DNA of 64,000 nucleotides, from positions 62,001 through 126,000 of the forward strand of contig JAPOZM010000068.1 in NCBI GenBank assembly GCA_026706075.1, written 5' to 3'. Numbering within the stretch: the stretch's first letter is position 1; each line of letters opens with the position of its first letter. The notes below the pieces were generated by a model. That model searched no databases, had not been told where the DNA came from, and was given only the letters and a program-made list of their open reading frames with translations. Below are positions 24,937 to 33,446 of this stretch, piece after piece. The stretch is from Gemmatimonadaceae bacterium (lineage in GTDB: Bacteria > Latescibacterota > UBA2968 > UBA8231). The position numbers were made by a program, and so were the translations under genes.

Positions 24937-26324
24937 GGAACGGCGCCCGGGGCCGGATCCCGCGCCTGCTGATCCCCTGCCTCGCCTTGTTCTGGTGCGC
25001 CTGCGGCGACCCCGTGGAGCGCGGCATCGCCCGCATCGTCGAGGGGGGCGAGGGCGTGGAGGAGGCGCGCCTGGAGCTGAACATGGCCAAGGCCCGGGCC
25101 GTGGAGCCGCTGGTGCGCGCCCTCGACGACCGGAGCCTCCCGGTGCGGGCGCGCATCGACTTCGTCGAGGCCCTCTACCGGCTGCACCTGCGCGAGGAGC
25201 ACCCGGCCATCCTCCCCGCCCTGCTGCGGGCCGTCGCCGACCCCGGGCCGGGGGTCCGCGCCGCCGCCGCCCGGGCCCTGGGCAACCTGCGGCGGCCGGA
25301 GTCGGTCGACCCCCTGCTGCAGCGTCTCTCCGTCGAGGAGGAGCCGGCCATGCAGGGCGAGATCCTGCAGGCCCTGGAGTTGATGTGTCTCGACGAGAAC
25401 CGCATCGATCTCTCCCTGTTCACCGCCTCCCAGGTGGACAGCCTGACCGCTCGGCTCCTTCGGATGGGCGCGGTGGAACGGCCCGACTCCCTGGACCGCG
25501 AGCGCCGGGAGTGGCTGGAGGTCGTGGCCGATCACATGGCCACCGACGCCCACCAGCTCTACCTGGCCGCCGACGCGGAGGGGGCCGAGAGCCTCCTGCG
25601 GGAGGCACTCGCCCTGGTCCCGGGGAGCCTGAACATCGGCCAGAAGCTCGGCCGCCTCTACTACGAGAGCGGCGAGCGGCGGCGGGGCCTGGAGCACCTC
25701 GCGGCTCTCGGCATGGTGGCCGCGGCCCGTCCCCTGCCGGGCCCGCCGGCGATCGACGGCCGGCTCGACGATCCGGCCTGGGGCGGGGTCGAGCCGATCG
25801 AGGAGTTCTACCAGTGCATCCACCGTCTCGCCCCACATCCGGCCCGGGGACGGGCCGAGGCCCGCCTCGGCTACCACGGCCAGACCCTCTACTTCGCCGT
25901 GAAGGGGTACGAGGAGGACACGGCCGGCCTGGTGGCCGACGCCACCCGGCGGGACTCCCGGGAGATCTACAAGGACGACTGCATAGAGATCTTCCTCGAC
26001 ACCAACCACGACTCGCGGTCGTTCTTCCAGTTCATCATCAACAGCCTGGGCACGGTGGCCGACGACGCCGACGGCGCCTACGGGGAGGGACGGTCGTGGA
26101 GCACCCAGGTCGAGATCGCCACCTTCGTGGCCGATACCTTCTGGGTCGCCGAGGTGGCCCTGCCGGTGGCCGGTCTCAAGGGGGCGGCCTTCGCTCCCGG
26201 CGACGTGTGGGGCTTCAACATATGCCGGGTGCGCACCGGCAACGCCTCGGAGTACGCCCAGTGGGTGCCCACCTACGGCTACGCGGAACGGCCGGACCGG
26301 TTCGGGTACCTGCTGTTCGAGTGA
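24933..26324 (+). CDS. Lipoprotein with HEAT repeats and a CBM9/DOMON-like sugar-binding domain
   Basis: 463 residues. The N-terminus ends IPCLALFWCACGD, an imperfect lipobox. Residues ~30-170 are HEAT-like helical repeats (VEPLVRALDD, PAILPALLRAVADP, VRAAAARALGNLRRPESVDPLL). A TPR-like stretch follows (ESLLREALALVPGSLNIGQKLGRLYYESGE). From ~270 the sequence ADPAWGG-type opening (IDGRLDDPAWGG), LYFAVKG, YKDDCIEIFLDT and VWGFNICRVRTGN define a CBM9-like beta sandwich found in exported glycan-binding proteins. It overlaps the PhyH stop. Probably a surface glycan-binding scaffold. Confidence 0.72.
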   Translation: MRNGARGRIPRLLIPCLALFWCACGDPVERGIARIVEGGEGVEEARLELNMAKARAVEPLVRALDDRSLPVRARIDFVEALYRLHLREEHPAILPALLRAVADPGPGVRAAAARALGNLRRPESVDPLLQRLSVEEEPAMQGEILQALELMCLDENRIDLSLFTASQVDSLTARLLRMGAVERPDSLDRERREWLEVVADHMATDAHQLYLAADAEGAESLLREALALVPGSLNIGQKLGRLYYESGERRRGLEHLAALGMVAAARPLPGPPAIDGRLDDPAWGGVEPIEEFYQCIHRLAPHPARGRAEARLGYHGQTLYFAVKGYEEDTAGLVADATRRDSREIYKDDCIEIFLDTNHDSRSFFQFIINSLGTVADDADGAYGEGRSWSTQVEIATFVADTFWVAEVALPVAGLKGAAFAPGDVWGFNICRVRTGNASEYAQWVPTYGYAERPDRFGYLLFE

Positions 26325-26420
26325 GTAAGGGGGGCGTCTGTCGGGACCCGCCCACGGCCGGGCCATGGGCTGCGTCGGCTCCGGGGCGGTGCTGGCGGGG
26401 GTCCGGCCGGCAAAGCAAAC

Positions 26421-26450
26421 TTGACGTTCTGACCTTTCGTCGCCTTAGTC
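26421..26450 (+). promoter_or_regulatory. Possible promoter of the second Cache gene
   Basis: TTGACG (26421-26426), 18 bp, then TTAGTC (26445-26450). The -10 is poor. The ~180-bp gap from 26325 to 26502 otherwise shows nothing recognisable. Confidence 0.3.
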
Positions 26451-26502
26451 AGTGGCCGTGGTCCGCACACCTTTGCACTCCCGGGAAGGAGAACCCTTCG
26501 TG

Positions 26503-28227
26503 ATGAGATCCCGAGAATGGCCGAACCCGACATCGATGATCCTCGTCGTCGGCCCCCTCGTGCTTGCCAGCCTCTTGTTCCTTGCCCTCCCTCCCCTGGC
26601 GCAGACGCAGGACGAGTGTGCGCTCCCGGAGGGCGTGAGTCCTTTCGAGGACCCGCAGGTGACGGCGCAACAGGTGGAGGACGGCAGCGCGGCCCTGATG
26701 GACTTCGCACTGGGCGCAAGAGACCAGTTCAAGCTCATGTCCGAGGTGGGGGGGGCGACAGCCTACCACTTTGGATGCCTCATCAGGCAGGAGGGGGGTC
26801 CCTGGCGTTCCGGTTCCACCTACCTCGTGCAGCTGACACTCGACGGCAGGGTGTTCGTTCACTCCAAGGAAATGGCGTTGTCGGGCAGACTCCTCGATCG
26901 CAGGATTCTTGCGGGGATCCTTGTTTCGCTGGGCGTCTCCCGGGGGGATCTGACCGACCCGGCTTCCGTCCTGAACACCTTGCTGGAAGAGCCGCATGCC
27001 CCGTTTGATCTGACACTGCTCGGTGCCTCCGGCTATGCCACCGCCTACGTCAGGGCTCATCGGCCGGACCCGCTGATCCTGCTTGCCGGGTTCGATCTCG
27101 ACGCGTCTCACGTGGTGGAGGAAGAGATCGATTACGGCGACCCGGCCATCACGGCCAGCGACGTGGTCGACCGCGAGAGCCTGAAGGCCTTCGTCACGCA
27201 GGCGGGAGGTTACTTCATCGAAGGTTTGAGGACCGGCGGCCGAGCCGCCGTCTCGAAAGCCAAGGTTGCCATGCGGGACCCGAACGGGCCCTGGAGACAC
27301 GGCTCCGTGTACCTCTATGTCCTGGATCTCGCCAGCAACCTCATCCTGTTTCACGGCGTGAATCCGGACAGGTACGAGCTTCGGCCTCTGGTGGCGACGG
27401 TCCGGGATGTCGTTACCGGAGAGCTCATTCTGCCCCAGGTCATCGAGGCGGCGCAAAGCAGCCCGGAAGGCGGCTTCGTGGAGTATTTCTTCGACGATCC
27501 CACCGACGACACCGACAGCGCCGACATCCCCAAGGTAGGTTACGCCCGCCAGTTCAGAGGTGAACGATACAATGTCATCATCGGGTCGGGCTTCTATGGG
27601 CGCGCTCCCGAAGTCGTCGCGACGGGTCCCCGTACGGAAGTGGAGGTCACGGTCCGGGGCGACGCCGTCGAGGGGTTGACCGTCGAGTTCGCCAGCTCCG
27701 TCTCCGGCCGGCTCCCCGACTACGCCTGGAGCGCCGTCACCGACGCCGACGGCCGGGCGTCGGTGATCATCCCCGAGGCGAGGAGTGGTTTCTTCAAGGC
27801 CCGGGTCCGCAACCCCGCCGGCGAGACCCTCGGTCAGTGGCGCAGCATCCCCCTCAACCGCAACCGGCGCCAGATCCTGAGACTGACGTTGGGCGGCGGC
27901 GCGAGGGTGGTCCGCTCCGAGCCGCTGGCGTCCGCCAAGCAGGTGGCGCCGGCCCGCGGCCTGGCCCCCGGGGCGCCCAACCCCTTCAACAGCTCCACGC
28001 AGATCGCCTATCGCCTGTCCAGCGCCGGGCCGGTGGAGCTGGTGATCTACAACATGGCGGGCCAGCCGGTGCGCACCCTGGTGGACCGGTTCCAGGGCGC
28101 CGGCTCCTACCGGGTGGAGTGGGACGCCCGCGACCAGCGGGGCGCCTCGCTGTCGTCGGGGGTCTACATCACCCGCCTGAGCCATGCCGGCGGAGTGGAG
28201 ACGCAGCGGCTGCTCTATCTGAAGTAG
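26503..28227 (+). CDS. Secreted tandem Cache-domain protein with FlgD-like C-terminal domain (paralogue 2)
   Basis: 574 residues with a long signal peptide (hydrophobic MILVVGPLVLASLLFLALPPLAQ). The first Cache-like unit (VTAQQVEDGSAALMDFALGA...) is diverged. The second (AITASDVVDRESLKAFVTQ..., GGFVEYFFDDP, VGYARQFRGERYNVIIGSGFY) closely follows paralogue 1. The Ig-like and FlgD-like C-terminal ~200 residues are almost the same as in paralogue 1, including PNPFNSSTQIAYRL and the SSGVYITRLSHAGGVE ending. No membrane anchor. ATG at 26503 follows GGAAGGAG; a GTG one codon earlier is possible. Confidence 0.8.
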   Translation: MRSREWPNPTSMILVVGPLVLASLLFLALPPLAQTQDECALPEGVSPFEDPQVTAQQVEDGSAALMDFALGARDQFKLMSEVGGATAYHFGCLIRQEGGPWRSGSTYLVQLTLDGRVFVHSKEMALSGRLLDRRILAGILVSLGVSRGDLTDPASVLNTLLEEPHAPFDLTLLGASGYATAYVRAHRPDPLILLAGFDLDASHVVEEEIDYGDPAITASDVVDRESLKAFVTQAGGYFIEGLRTGGRAAVSKAKVAMRDPNGPWRHGSVYLYVLDLASNLILFHGVNPDRYELRPLVATVRDVVTGELILPQVIEAAQSSPEGGFVEYFFDDPTDDTDSADIPKVGYARQFRGERYNVIIGSGFYGRAPEVVATGPRTEVEVTVRGDAVEGLTVEFASSVSGRLPDYAWSAVTDADGRASVIIPEARSGFFKARVRNPAGETLGQWRSIPLNRNRRQILRLTLGGGARVVRSEPLASAKQVAPARGLAPGAPNPFNSSTQIAYRLSSAGPVELVIYNMAGQPVRTLVDRFQGAGSYRVEWDARDQRGASLSSGVYITRLSHAGGVETQRLLYLK

Positions 28228-28252
28228 CCCGACCGGTCGCAGCCTCGGTCCG

Positions 28253-28316
28253 AGAAGCCGTCTGGAGCCGCCGCAAGCCTTTAGCACGAGGCGGACGGGG
28301 TCTCCAGACGGCTTCT
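28253..28316 (+). terminator. Long-stem terminator hairpin of the second Cache gene
   Basis: AGAAGCCGTCTGGAG (28253-28267) pairs perfectly with CTCCAGACGGCTTCT (28302-28316) across a 34-nt loop that itself holds CCGCC/GGCGG. TTTCT follows. The outer stem starts like the terminator of paralogue 1 (AAGCCG..CTGGAG). Confidence 0.8.
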
Positions 28317-28420
28317 TTCTGCCGGTAACGCTGCCCGCAGCCCCGATCAGCGCGTCGGCGGCTGGCGCGCCCGGCAGTCCACCTTTTCCCCACGACCCCG
28401 CGGCCCCAACTTCATCCGCC

Positions 28421-29443
28421 ATGGACAGCTTCATCGCCGTGCACGGCGCCTTCGACGGCAGCTGGCCATGGGCGGGGGACCACTTCCGCGACCTGTGGCA
28501 GCGGCAGGGGGAGGTGGGGTTCCGGCGCCTGGCCCACGGGGACGACCGCCGGCTGGGAGAGGTGGCCCGCGAACAGGCCGCCTCGGTGCGCAGGCTCGCC
28601 TGCCTCGGGGTCCGCGTCACCCTCGACTGCCTGGAGGCGTTTCCGTCGTTGAGGGAGGCGACCTTTCAGGGGGCGCCTCACAGGTTGGGACCGGACTGCG
28701 AGGCGGCGCTGGCCGCCCGGGGCGTGGTCCTCTACGGACAGCTGTCCGAGGGATTCTGGGGACAGTCGGTCGCCGAGTGCGGGCTGGCCCTCACCCTGTG
28801 CGCGCTGCGCCGCATTCCGCAGCTGCACACCGGGATCGCCACGGCCGCCCCCGACTGGGACTGGCGTCCGGCCGGCGGCATCGGGGCCCCGGGGCAGCGG
28901 GGGGTGCAGTACAGCGACGACCCCGCCTTCGCCAACGGGACCCTCGCCGGCAAGCGGGTCAGGGTGGTCGGCGCCGGCAACGTCGGCAGCCGCTACGCCG
29001 CCTTCGCCAGGGCCCTGGGGGCCGATGTGGCAGCCTGGGATCCGTATGCGGCCGAGCCCGCCTTCCATCGGGCCGGCTCGCGCCGGGAGCACCACCTGGC
29101 GCGCCTCGTGGAGGATGCCGAGGTCTTCGCGCCGATGGTGCCTCTCACCGAGTCAACCAGGGGGCTGGCCAGCGCCGACCACATCCGCGCCCTGCCGGGA
29201 GGCTGTCTGGTCGTGCTGGTCACCCGGGCGGAAGTCTGCGACATGGCGGCCCTGCGGCGCCGGGTGCTCGCCGACGAGTTGAGCCTTGCCGCCGACGTCT
29301 TCGACATCGAGCCGCTGCCGCCGGACGACCCTCTGATCGGCAGGCACAACGTCGTGCACACGCCCCATATCGCCGGGCGCACCGCCGACGCCAACCGCGC
29401 CTGGGCGGAGCACCTGGCCGACCAGTTCCTGCCCCGGAGCTGA
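28421..29443 (+). CDS. D-isomer-specific 2-hydroxyacid dehydrogenase family protein
   Basis: 340 residues. The NAD-binding motif is VRVVGAGNVGSRYAAFARALG with an acceptor-side DPYA. The catalytic Arg is in LVTRAEVCDMAAL, Glu in DVFDIEPLPPDDPL and His in VVHTPHIAGRT, the usual R-E-H set of the family. It reduces or oxidises a 2-keto/2-hydroxy acid with NAD(P)H. The N-terminal catalytic lobe is more diverged than the coenzyme lobe. It stands alone between a terminator and the ABC operon. Confidence 0.87.
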   Translation: MDSFIAVHGAFDGSWPWAGDHFRDLWQRQGEVGFRRLAHGDDRRLGEVAREQAASVRRLACLGVRVTLDCLEAFPSLREATFQGAPHRLGPDCEAALAARGVVLYGQLSEGFWGQSVAECGLALTLCALRRIPQLHTGIATAAPDWDWRPAGGIGAPGQRGVQYSDDPAFANGTLAGKRVRVVGAGNVGSRYAAFARALGADVAAWDPYAAEPAFHRAGSRREHHLARLVEDAEVFAPMVPLTESTRGLASADHIRALPGGCLVVLVTRAEVCDMAALRRRVLADELSLAADVFDIEPLPPDDPLIGRHNVVHTPHIAGRTADANRAWAEHLADQFLPRS

Positions 29444-29549
29444 GCCGGTCCCCGCCTCCGGGACGATCCGGCTCTTTCTCCCCGCCCCCCGATCCGCTTT
29501 CTTCCATCGCTTCCGTCCACCCTGAGGCCCGGCCCGGTATCGACTCGAC

Positions 29550-30551
29550 TTGACCCTCAACTACGTCCTCCGCCGCTTCGGCGTCTTCCTCCTGGTCATC
29601 TGGGCCGGGGCCACGATCAACTTCATGATGCCCCGCATGGCCCCGGTGAACCCGATCCGGGAGCGCCTGCTGCAGGCCGTCTCCTTCGGGGGCGCGGGCA
29701 AGACCGACATGGAGGCGGTAGTCGCCACGTACGAGGCCCGCTTCGGTCTGGACCAGCCCCTCTGGAAGCAGTACCTGCGCTACCTCGGGGACGTGGCCCG
29801 CCTCGACTTCGGGGTCTCCATCGCCAACTTCCCGAGCCGCGCCTCCGATATCATCCTGCGGGCCCTGCCGTGGACCCTCGGCCTGCTGACCACGGCGACG
29901 CTCATCGCCTTCGCTATCGGCACCGTCCTCGGCGCCCTCCTGGCCTGGCCGCGATCGCCCGGGGCCCTGCACTACATCGCTGCCCCCTTCCTGGCCCTGT
30001 CGGCGATCCCCTACTACCTCCTCGGCCTGGTCCTCGTCTTCCTCCTCGGCTTCACCCTGCGGGCCTTCCCCCTCGGCGGCGGCTTCACCCTCGGGACCCT
30101 GCCCGGACCGACCCTCTCCTACGCCCTCGACGTGGTCTACCACTCCATCGTGCCGGCCCTGTCGATCGTCCTCTCCTCGGTGGGGTTCTGGGCCCTCTCC
30201 ATGCGCGGCATGATGGTCACCGTCCAGGGCGAGGACTACGTCAACTACGCCGAGGCCCGGGGCCTGAAGAGCCGCGACATCTTCTTCCGCTACGCCCTGC
30301 GCAACGCCCTGCTGCCCCAGACCACGGCCCTGGCCCTGGCCATGGGCTACGTCGTCTCCGGGGCGGTGCTGGTGGAGGTCGTCTTCGCCTATCCCGGCGT
30401 GGGCACGGTCCTCTACCGCGCCGTGCAGACCTTCGACTACTTCGTCATCTACGGCGTCGTGGTCATGGTCATCCTCGCCATCGCCACCGTCACCCTGATC
30501 CTCGACCTGGTCTACCCCCTCCTCGACCCGCGCATCGCCTACCGCCGATGA
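29550..30551 (+). CDS. ABC transporter permease, dipeptide/oligopeptide type (DppB-like)
   Basis: 333 residues with six predicted membrane helices. The N-terminus (LNYVLRRFGVFLLVIWAGATINFMMPRMAP) and the cytoplasmic EAA loop DYVNYAEARGLKSRDIFFRYALRNALLPQTTALAL are typical of DppB/OppB. It forms half of the channel of a peptide-type (or nickel/sugar) importer. The TTG at 29550 is the only start before the first helix. First gene of an eight-gene run in which nearly every stop overlaps the next start by 4 bp. Confidence 0.9.
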   Translation: MTLNYVLRRFGVFLLVIWAGATINFMMPRMAPVNPIRERLLQAVSFGGAGKTDMEAVVATYEARFGLDQPLWKQYLRYLGDVARLDFGVSIANFPSRASDIILRALPWTLGLLTTATLIAFAIGTVLGALLAWPRSPGALHYIAAPFLALSAIPYYLLGLVLVFLLGFTLRAFPLGGGFTLGTLPGPTLSYALDVVYHSIVPALSIVLSSVGFWALSMRGMMVTVQGEDYVNYAEARGLKSRDIFFRYALRNALLPQTTALALAMGYVVSGAVLVEVVFAYPGVGTVLYRAVQTFDYFVIYGVVVMVILAIATVTLILDLVYPLLDPRIAYRR

Positions 30552-31402
30552 GGCTCTCCCGGATCTCCACGGCGGCTCGCCGCCATCCCCAGCTGGCGGC
30601 GGGTCTGGCCATCGTCTTCGTGGTCCTCGCCTTCGGTCCCGTGGGGTCCCTCTTCGTCGACACCGACCAGGCCCGCGTCGGCTCGGCGACGGCCAACCTG
30701 GCGCCGTCCCTCGACCACCCCCTCGGCACCGACGCGGCGGGGCGCGACCTGATGGCGGTGATGGTGGCGGGCACCCCCCTGACCCTGCGGGTCGGCTTCC
30801 TCGCCGGCGCCGTGGGGCTCGGCATCGGCATCCTCCTCGGCTTCGTCGCCGGCTACTTCCGCGGCCTGCCGGACACCCTGATCCGGGGCGCCGCCGACGT
30901 CCTGCTCACCGTGCCCGGACTGCTCTTCCTGGTGGTGCTGGCCACCTCCCTTCGCACCGCCGTCACCGTGGACATGATGGCCCTCGTGGTCGCCTCCCTG
31001 GCGTGGATGCTGCCGACGCGCACCATCCGCGCCCAGGTGCTCTCCATGCGCGAGCGCGCCTACGTGCAGGTGGCCCGCCTCTCCGGCATGGGCGACCTGG
31101 AGATCATCGCCCGGGAGCTGCTGCCCAACCTGCTGCCCTACCTGGCGGCCAGCTTCGTCAGCGCCGTGGCCGCGGCGGTGCTGGCCTCCATCGGCCTGGA
31201 GGCCCTGGGCCTGGGCCCCCAGAACGAGCCCACCCTCGGCATGACCATCTACTGGGCCCTGTTCTACACCTCGCTGCTGCGCGGCATGTGGTGGTGGTGG
31301 GCGCCTCCCATGGTGATGATCGTGCTGATCTTCATCGGCCTCTTCCTCGTCTCCATGGGGCTGGACCGGATCGCCAATCCCCGCATGTGGCGGTCCTCGT
31401 GA
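30548..31402 (+). CDS. ABC transporter permease, dipeptide/oligopeptide type (DppC-like)
   Basis: 284 residues. The opening helix, the HPLGTDAAGRDLMAVMVAGTPLTLRVG motif and the loop RAQVLSMRERAYVQVARLSGMGDLEIIARELLPNLLPYL are standard for DppC/OppC. It pairs with the preceding permease. ATG overlaps the DppB-like stop (ATGA). Confidence 0.92.
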   Translation: MRLSRISTAARRHPQLAAGLAIVFVVLAFGPVGSLFVDTDQARVGSATANLAPSLDHPLGTDAAGRDLMAVMVAGTPLTLRVGFLAGAVGLGIGILLGFVAGYFRGLPDTLIRGAADVLLTVPGLLFLVVLATSLRTAVTVDMMALVVASLAWMLPTRTIRAQVLSMRERAYVQVARLSGMGDLEIIARELLPNLLPYLAASFVSAVAAAVLASIGLEALGLGPQNEPTLGMTIYWALFYTSLLRGMWWWWAPPMVMIVLIFIGLFLVSMGLDRIANPRMWRSS

Positions 31403-32397
31403 GCGACGGCTCCGGGGGCCGCGTGGTGCTGCGGGTGGAGGACCTGCGCGTCCACTACCACACCGGCCGCGGACCGGTGCGGGCCGTGGAGGGCGTCGGC
31501 TTCGAGCTGCGGTCGGGGGAGCGTCTGGGTCTGGTGGGGGAGTCGGGCTCGGGCAAATCGACGACGGCCATGGCCCTCATGCGCCTGATCCGGCCCCCCG
31601 GACGGATCGAGGCCGGGCGGGTCCACCTCGACGAGCTGGAGCTGCTGGCCCTGTCGGACGAGGAGATGCGGAGAGTGCGATTCTCGCGGATCTCCCTGAT
31701 CCCCCAGGGGGTGATGAACTCCCTCAACCCGGTGATGCGCGTCGGCGCCCAGGTCGCCGACACGATCGAGGCCCACGACGAGGGAACCGACCGCGACTCC
31801 CTGCGGGAGCGGGTGCGGGAGCTGCTGGCCCTGGTCGAGCTGGACCCCGCCGTCGCGCGCATGCACCCCCACGAGCTGAGCGGCGGCATGAAGCAGCGCG
31901 TGGGCATGGCCATCGCCGTGGCCCTGCGCCCCCAGGTGATCATCGCCGACGAGCCCACCAGCGCCCTCGACGTGGTCGTGCAGAAGCGGGTCATGGACAC
32001 CCTCTTCCGGGTGCAGAAGGAGCTCGACGCCGCCGTGATCCTGGTGGGCCACGACATGGGGCTCATGGCCCAGTGCGTCGACCGCATCGGGGTCATGTAC
32101 GCCGGCCGGCTGGCCGAGGTCGGCCCGGTGCGGGGCCTCCTCGAGGAGCCCCTCCATCCGTACACGCGCCTGCTGGTGGACAGCCTGCCCTCCCTGGAGC
32201 GCAGGGGCGAGTTCCGCGGCATCCCCGGCCTGCCGCCGTCGCTGCTGGAGCCGCCCCCGGGGTGCCCCTTCCACCCGCGCTGCCCCGAGGTGATGGAACG
32301 CTGCTCCGAGAGCGTGCCGGCCCTGGAGCCGGTCGCCGCCGCCGACGGGGCGGGCGAGCGCCTCGCGGCCTGTCACCTCCACGCGGAGGCCCCGTGA
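31399..32397 (+). CDS. ABC transporter ATP-binding protein (DppD-like)
   Basis: 332 residues. Walker A GESGSGKST, Q-loop ISLIPQG, signature LSGGMKQR, Walker B VIIADEP and H-loop VGHDMG are intact. The C-terminal oligopeptide-type extension carries the CPFHPRCPEVMERC cysteine cluster, known in DppD-type subunits to bind an Fe-S cluster. It energises uptake with the DppF-like partner. GTG start overlaps the previous stop. Confidence 0.93.
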   Translation: MSDGSGGRVVLRVEDLRVHYHTGRGPVRAVEGVGFELRSGERLGLVGESGSGKSTTAMALMRLIRPPGRIEAGRVHLDELELLALSDEEMRRVRFSRISLIPQGVMNSLNPVMRVGAQVADTIEAHDEGTDRDSLRERVRELLALVELDPAVARMHPHELSGGMKQRVGMAIAVALRPQVIIADEPTSALDVVVQKRVMDTLFRVQKELDAAVILVGHDMGLMAQCVDRIGVMYAGRLAEVGPVRGLLEEPLHPYTRLLVDSLPSLERRGEFRGIPGLPPSLLEPPPGCPFHPRCPEVMERCSESVPALEPVAAADGAGERLAACHLHAEAP

Positions 32398-33446
32398 AGG
32401 CGCCCCTGCTCGAGGCCCGCGAGGCCAGCCGCGCCTTCGGCGGCGGACTCTTCGACCGCCGGCGGACCGTGGCCGTGGCCGGCGCCTCGCTGGTGATCCC
32501 CGAGGAGGAGCCGGCGGTCGTGGCCATCGCCGGCGAGAGCGGCAGCGGCAAGACCACCCTGGCGCGGCTGCTCCTGGGCATCCTGCCGCCCACGGGGGGC
32601 TCGGTCCGCTACCGGGGCACGGAGCTGGGCGATCTGGACGCCCGCACGCGCAAGACTTTCCGGCGCCAGGTGCAGGCCGTCTTCCAGGACCCCTTCGAGG
32701 TCTTCAACCCCTTCTACCGCGTCGACCACTCCCTGACGACCCCGGTGGCCCGGTTCTTCCCGGAGCTGTCGCGGGCCGAGCGGCGGCAGCGCATCGAGGA
32801 GGGCCTGCAGGCGGTCGGCCTGCGCCCGGAGGAGACCCTGGGCCGCTATCCCCACCAGCTCAGCGGCGGCCAGCGGCAGCGCATCATGGTGGCCCGGGCC
32901 CTGCTCCTCGACCCGAAGGTGATCGTCGCCGACGAGCCCGTCTCCATGGTCGACGCCTCCCTGCGCGCCACCATCCTGGAGACCCTCTTCCGCATCCACC
33001 GGGAGCGCGGCATCAGCCTCGTCTACATCACCCACGACCTGACCACGGCCTACCAGCTCAGCCGCACGATCCTGGTCATGTACCAGGGGGAGGTGGTCGA
33101 GGTGGGCGGCGTCGAGCAGGTCATCAAGGCGCCGAAGCACCCCTACACGCAGCTGCTCGTGGGATCGATCCCGCTGCCGGACACGAGGCGCCGCTGGGGC
33201 GGGGAGGAGGGCGCCGACGGCGCCGAGACCGATGCCGCCGCCGGGGAGGAGAACGGCGCGTCCCCCGCGCCCGGGGGCGGCTGCGCCTTCGCCGGACGCT
33301 GTCCCCACGTCATGGACCGCTGCCGGGGGCAGACCCCGCCCCTGGTCCGCACCGACGAGGACCGCGCCGCGGCCTGCTTCCTCCACGAGGACGCCGAGGT
33401 GCTGTCGGAGGAGCAGGTGGCCGCCCTCTCCCACGGAGTCGGGTGA
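32394..33446 (+). CDS. ABC transporter ATP-binding protein (DppF-like)
   Basis: 350 residues. Walker A GESGSGKTT, Q-loop AVFQDPFE, signature LSGGQRQR, Walker B VIVADEPVSMVD and ITHDL are all present. The C-terminal HPYTQLLVGSIP and GCAFAGRCPHVMDRC are typical of DppF. An unusual low-complexity acidic insert (Gly/Ala/Glu, around residues 268-290) precedes the cysteine cluster. It forms the ATPase heterodimer with the gene before it. Confidence 0.93.
   Translation: MKAPLLEAREASRAFGGGLFDRRRTVAVAGASLVIPEEEPAVVAIAGESGSGKTTLARLLLGILPPTGGSVRYRGTELGDLDARTRKTFRRQVQAVFQDPFEVFNPFYRVDHSLTTPVARFFPELSRAERRQRIEEGLQAVGLRPEETLGRYPHQLSGGQRQRIMVARALLLDPKVIVADEPVSMVDASLRATILETLFRIHRERGISLVYITHDLTTAYQLSRTILVMYQGEVVEVGGVEQVIKAPKHPYTQLLVGSIPLPDTRRRWGGEEGADGAETDAAAGEENGASPAPGGGCAFAGRCPHVMDRCRGQTPPLVRTDEDRAAACFLHEDAEVLSEEQVAALSHGVG

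Larger units (their letters stand above)
20840..28227 (+). repeat. Dispersed repeat: shared 3' modules of the two Cache genes (20840-21443 and 27628-28227)
   Basis: About 600 bp at the 3' ends of the two genes is highly similar, with near identity over the last 90 bp, while the 5' thirds are clearly diverged. The two copies are direct repeats 6.8 kb apart and could recombine or undergo gene conversion. The span given covers both copies and the genes between. Confidence 0.8.
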
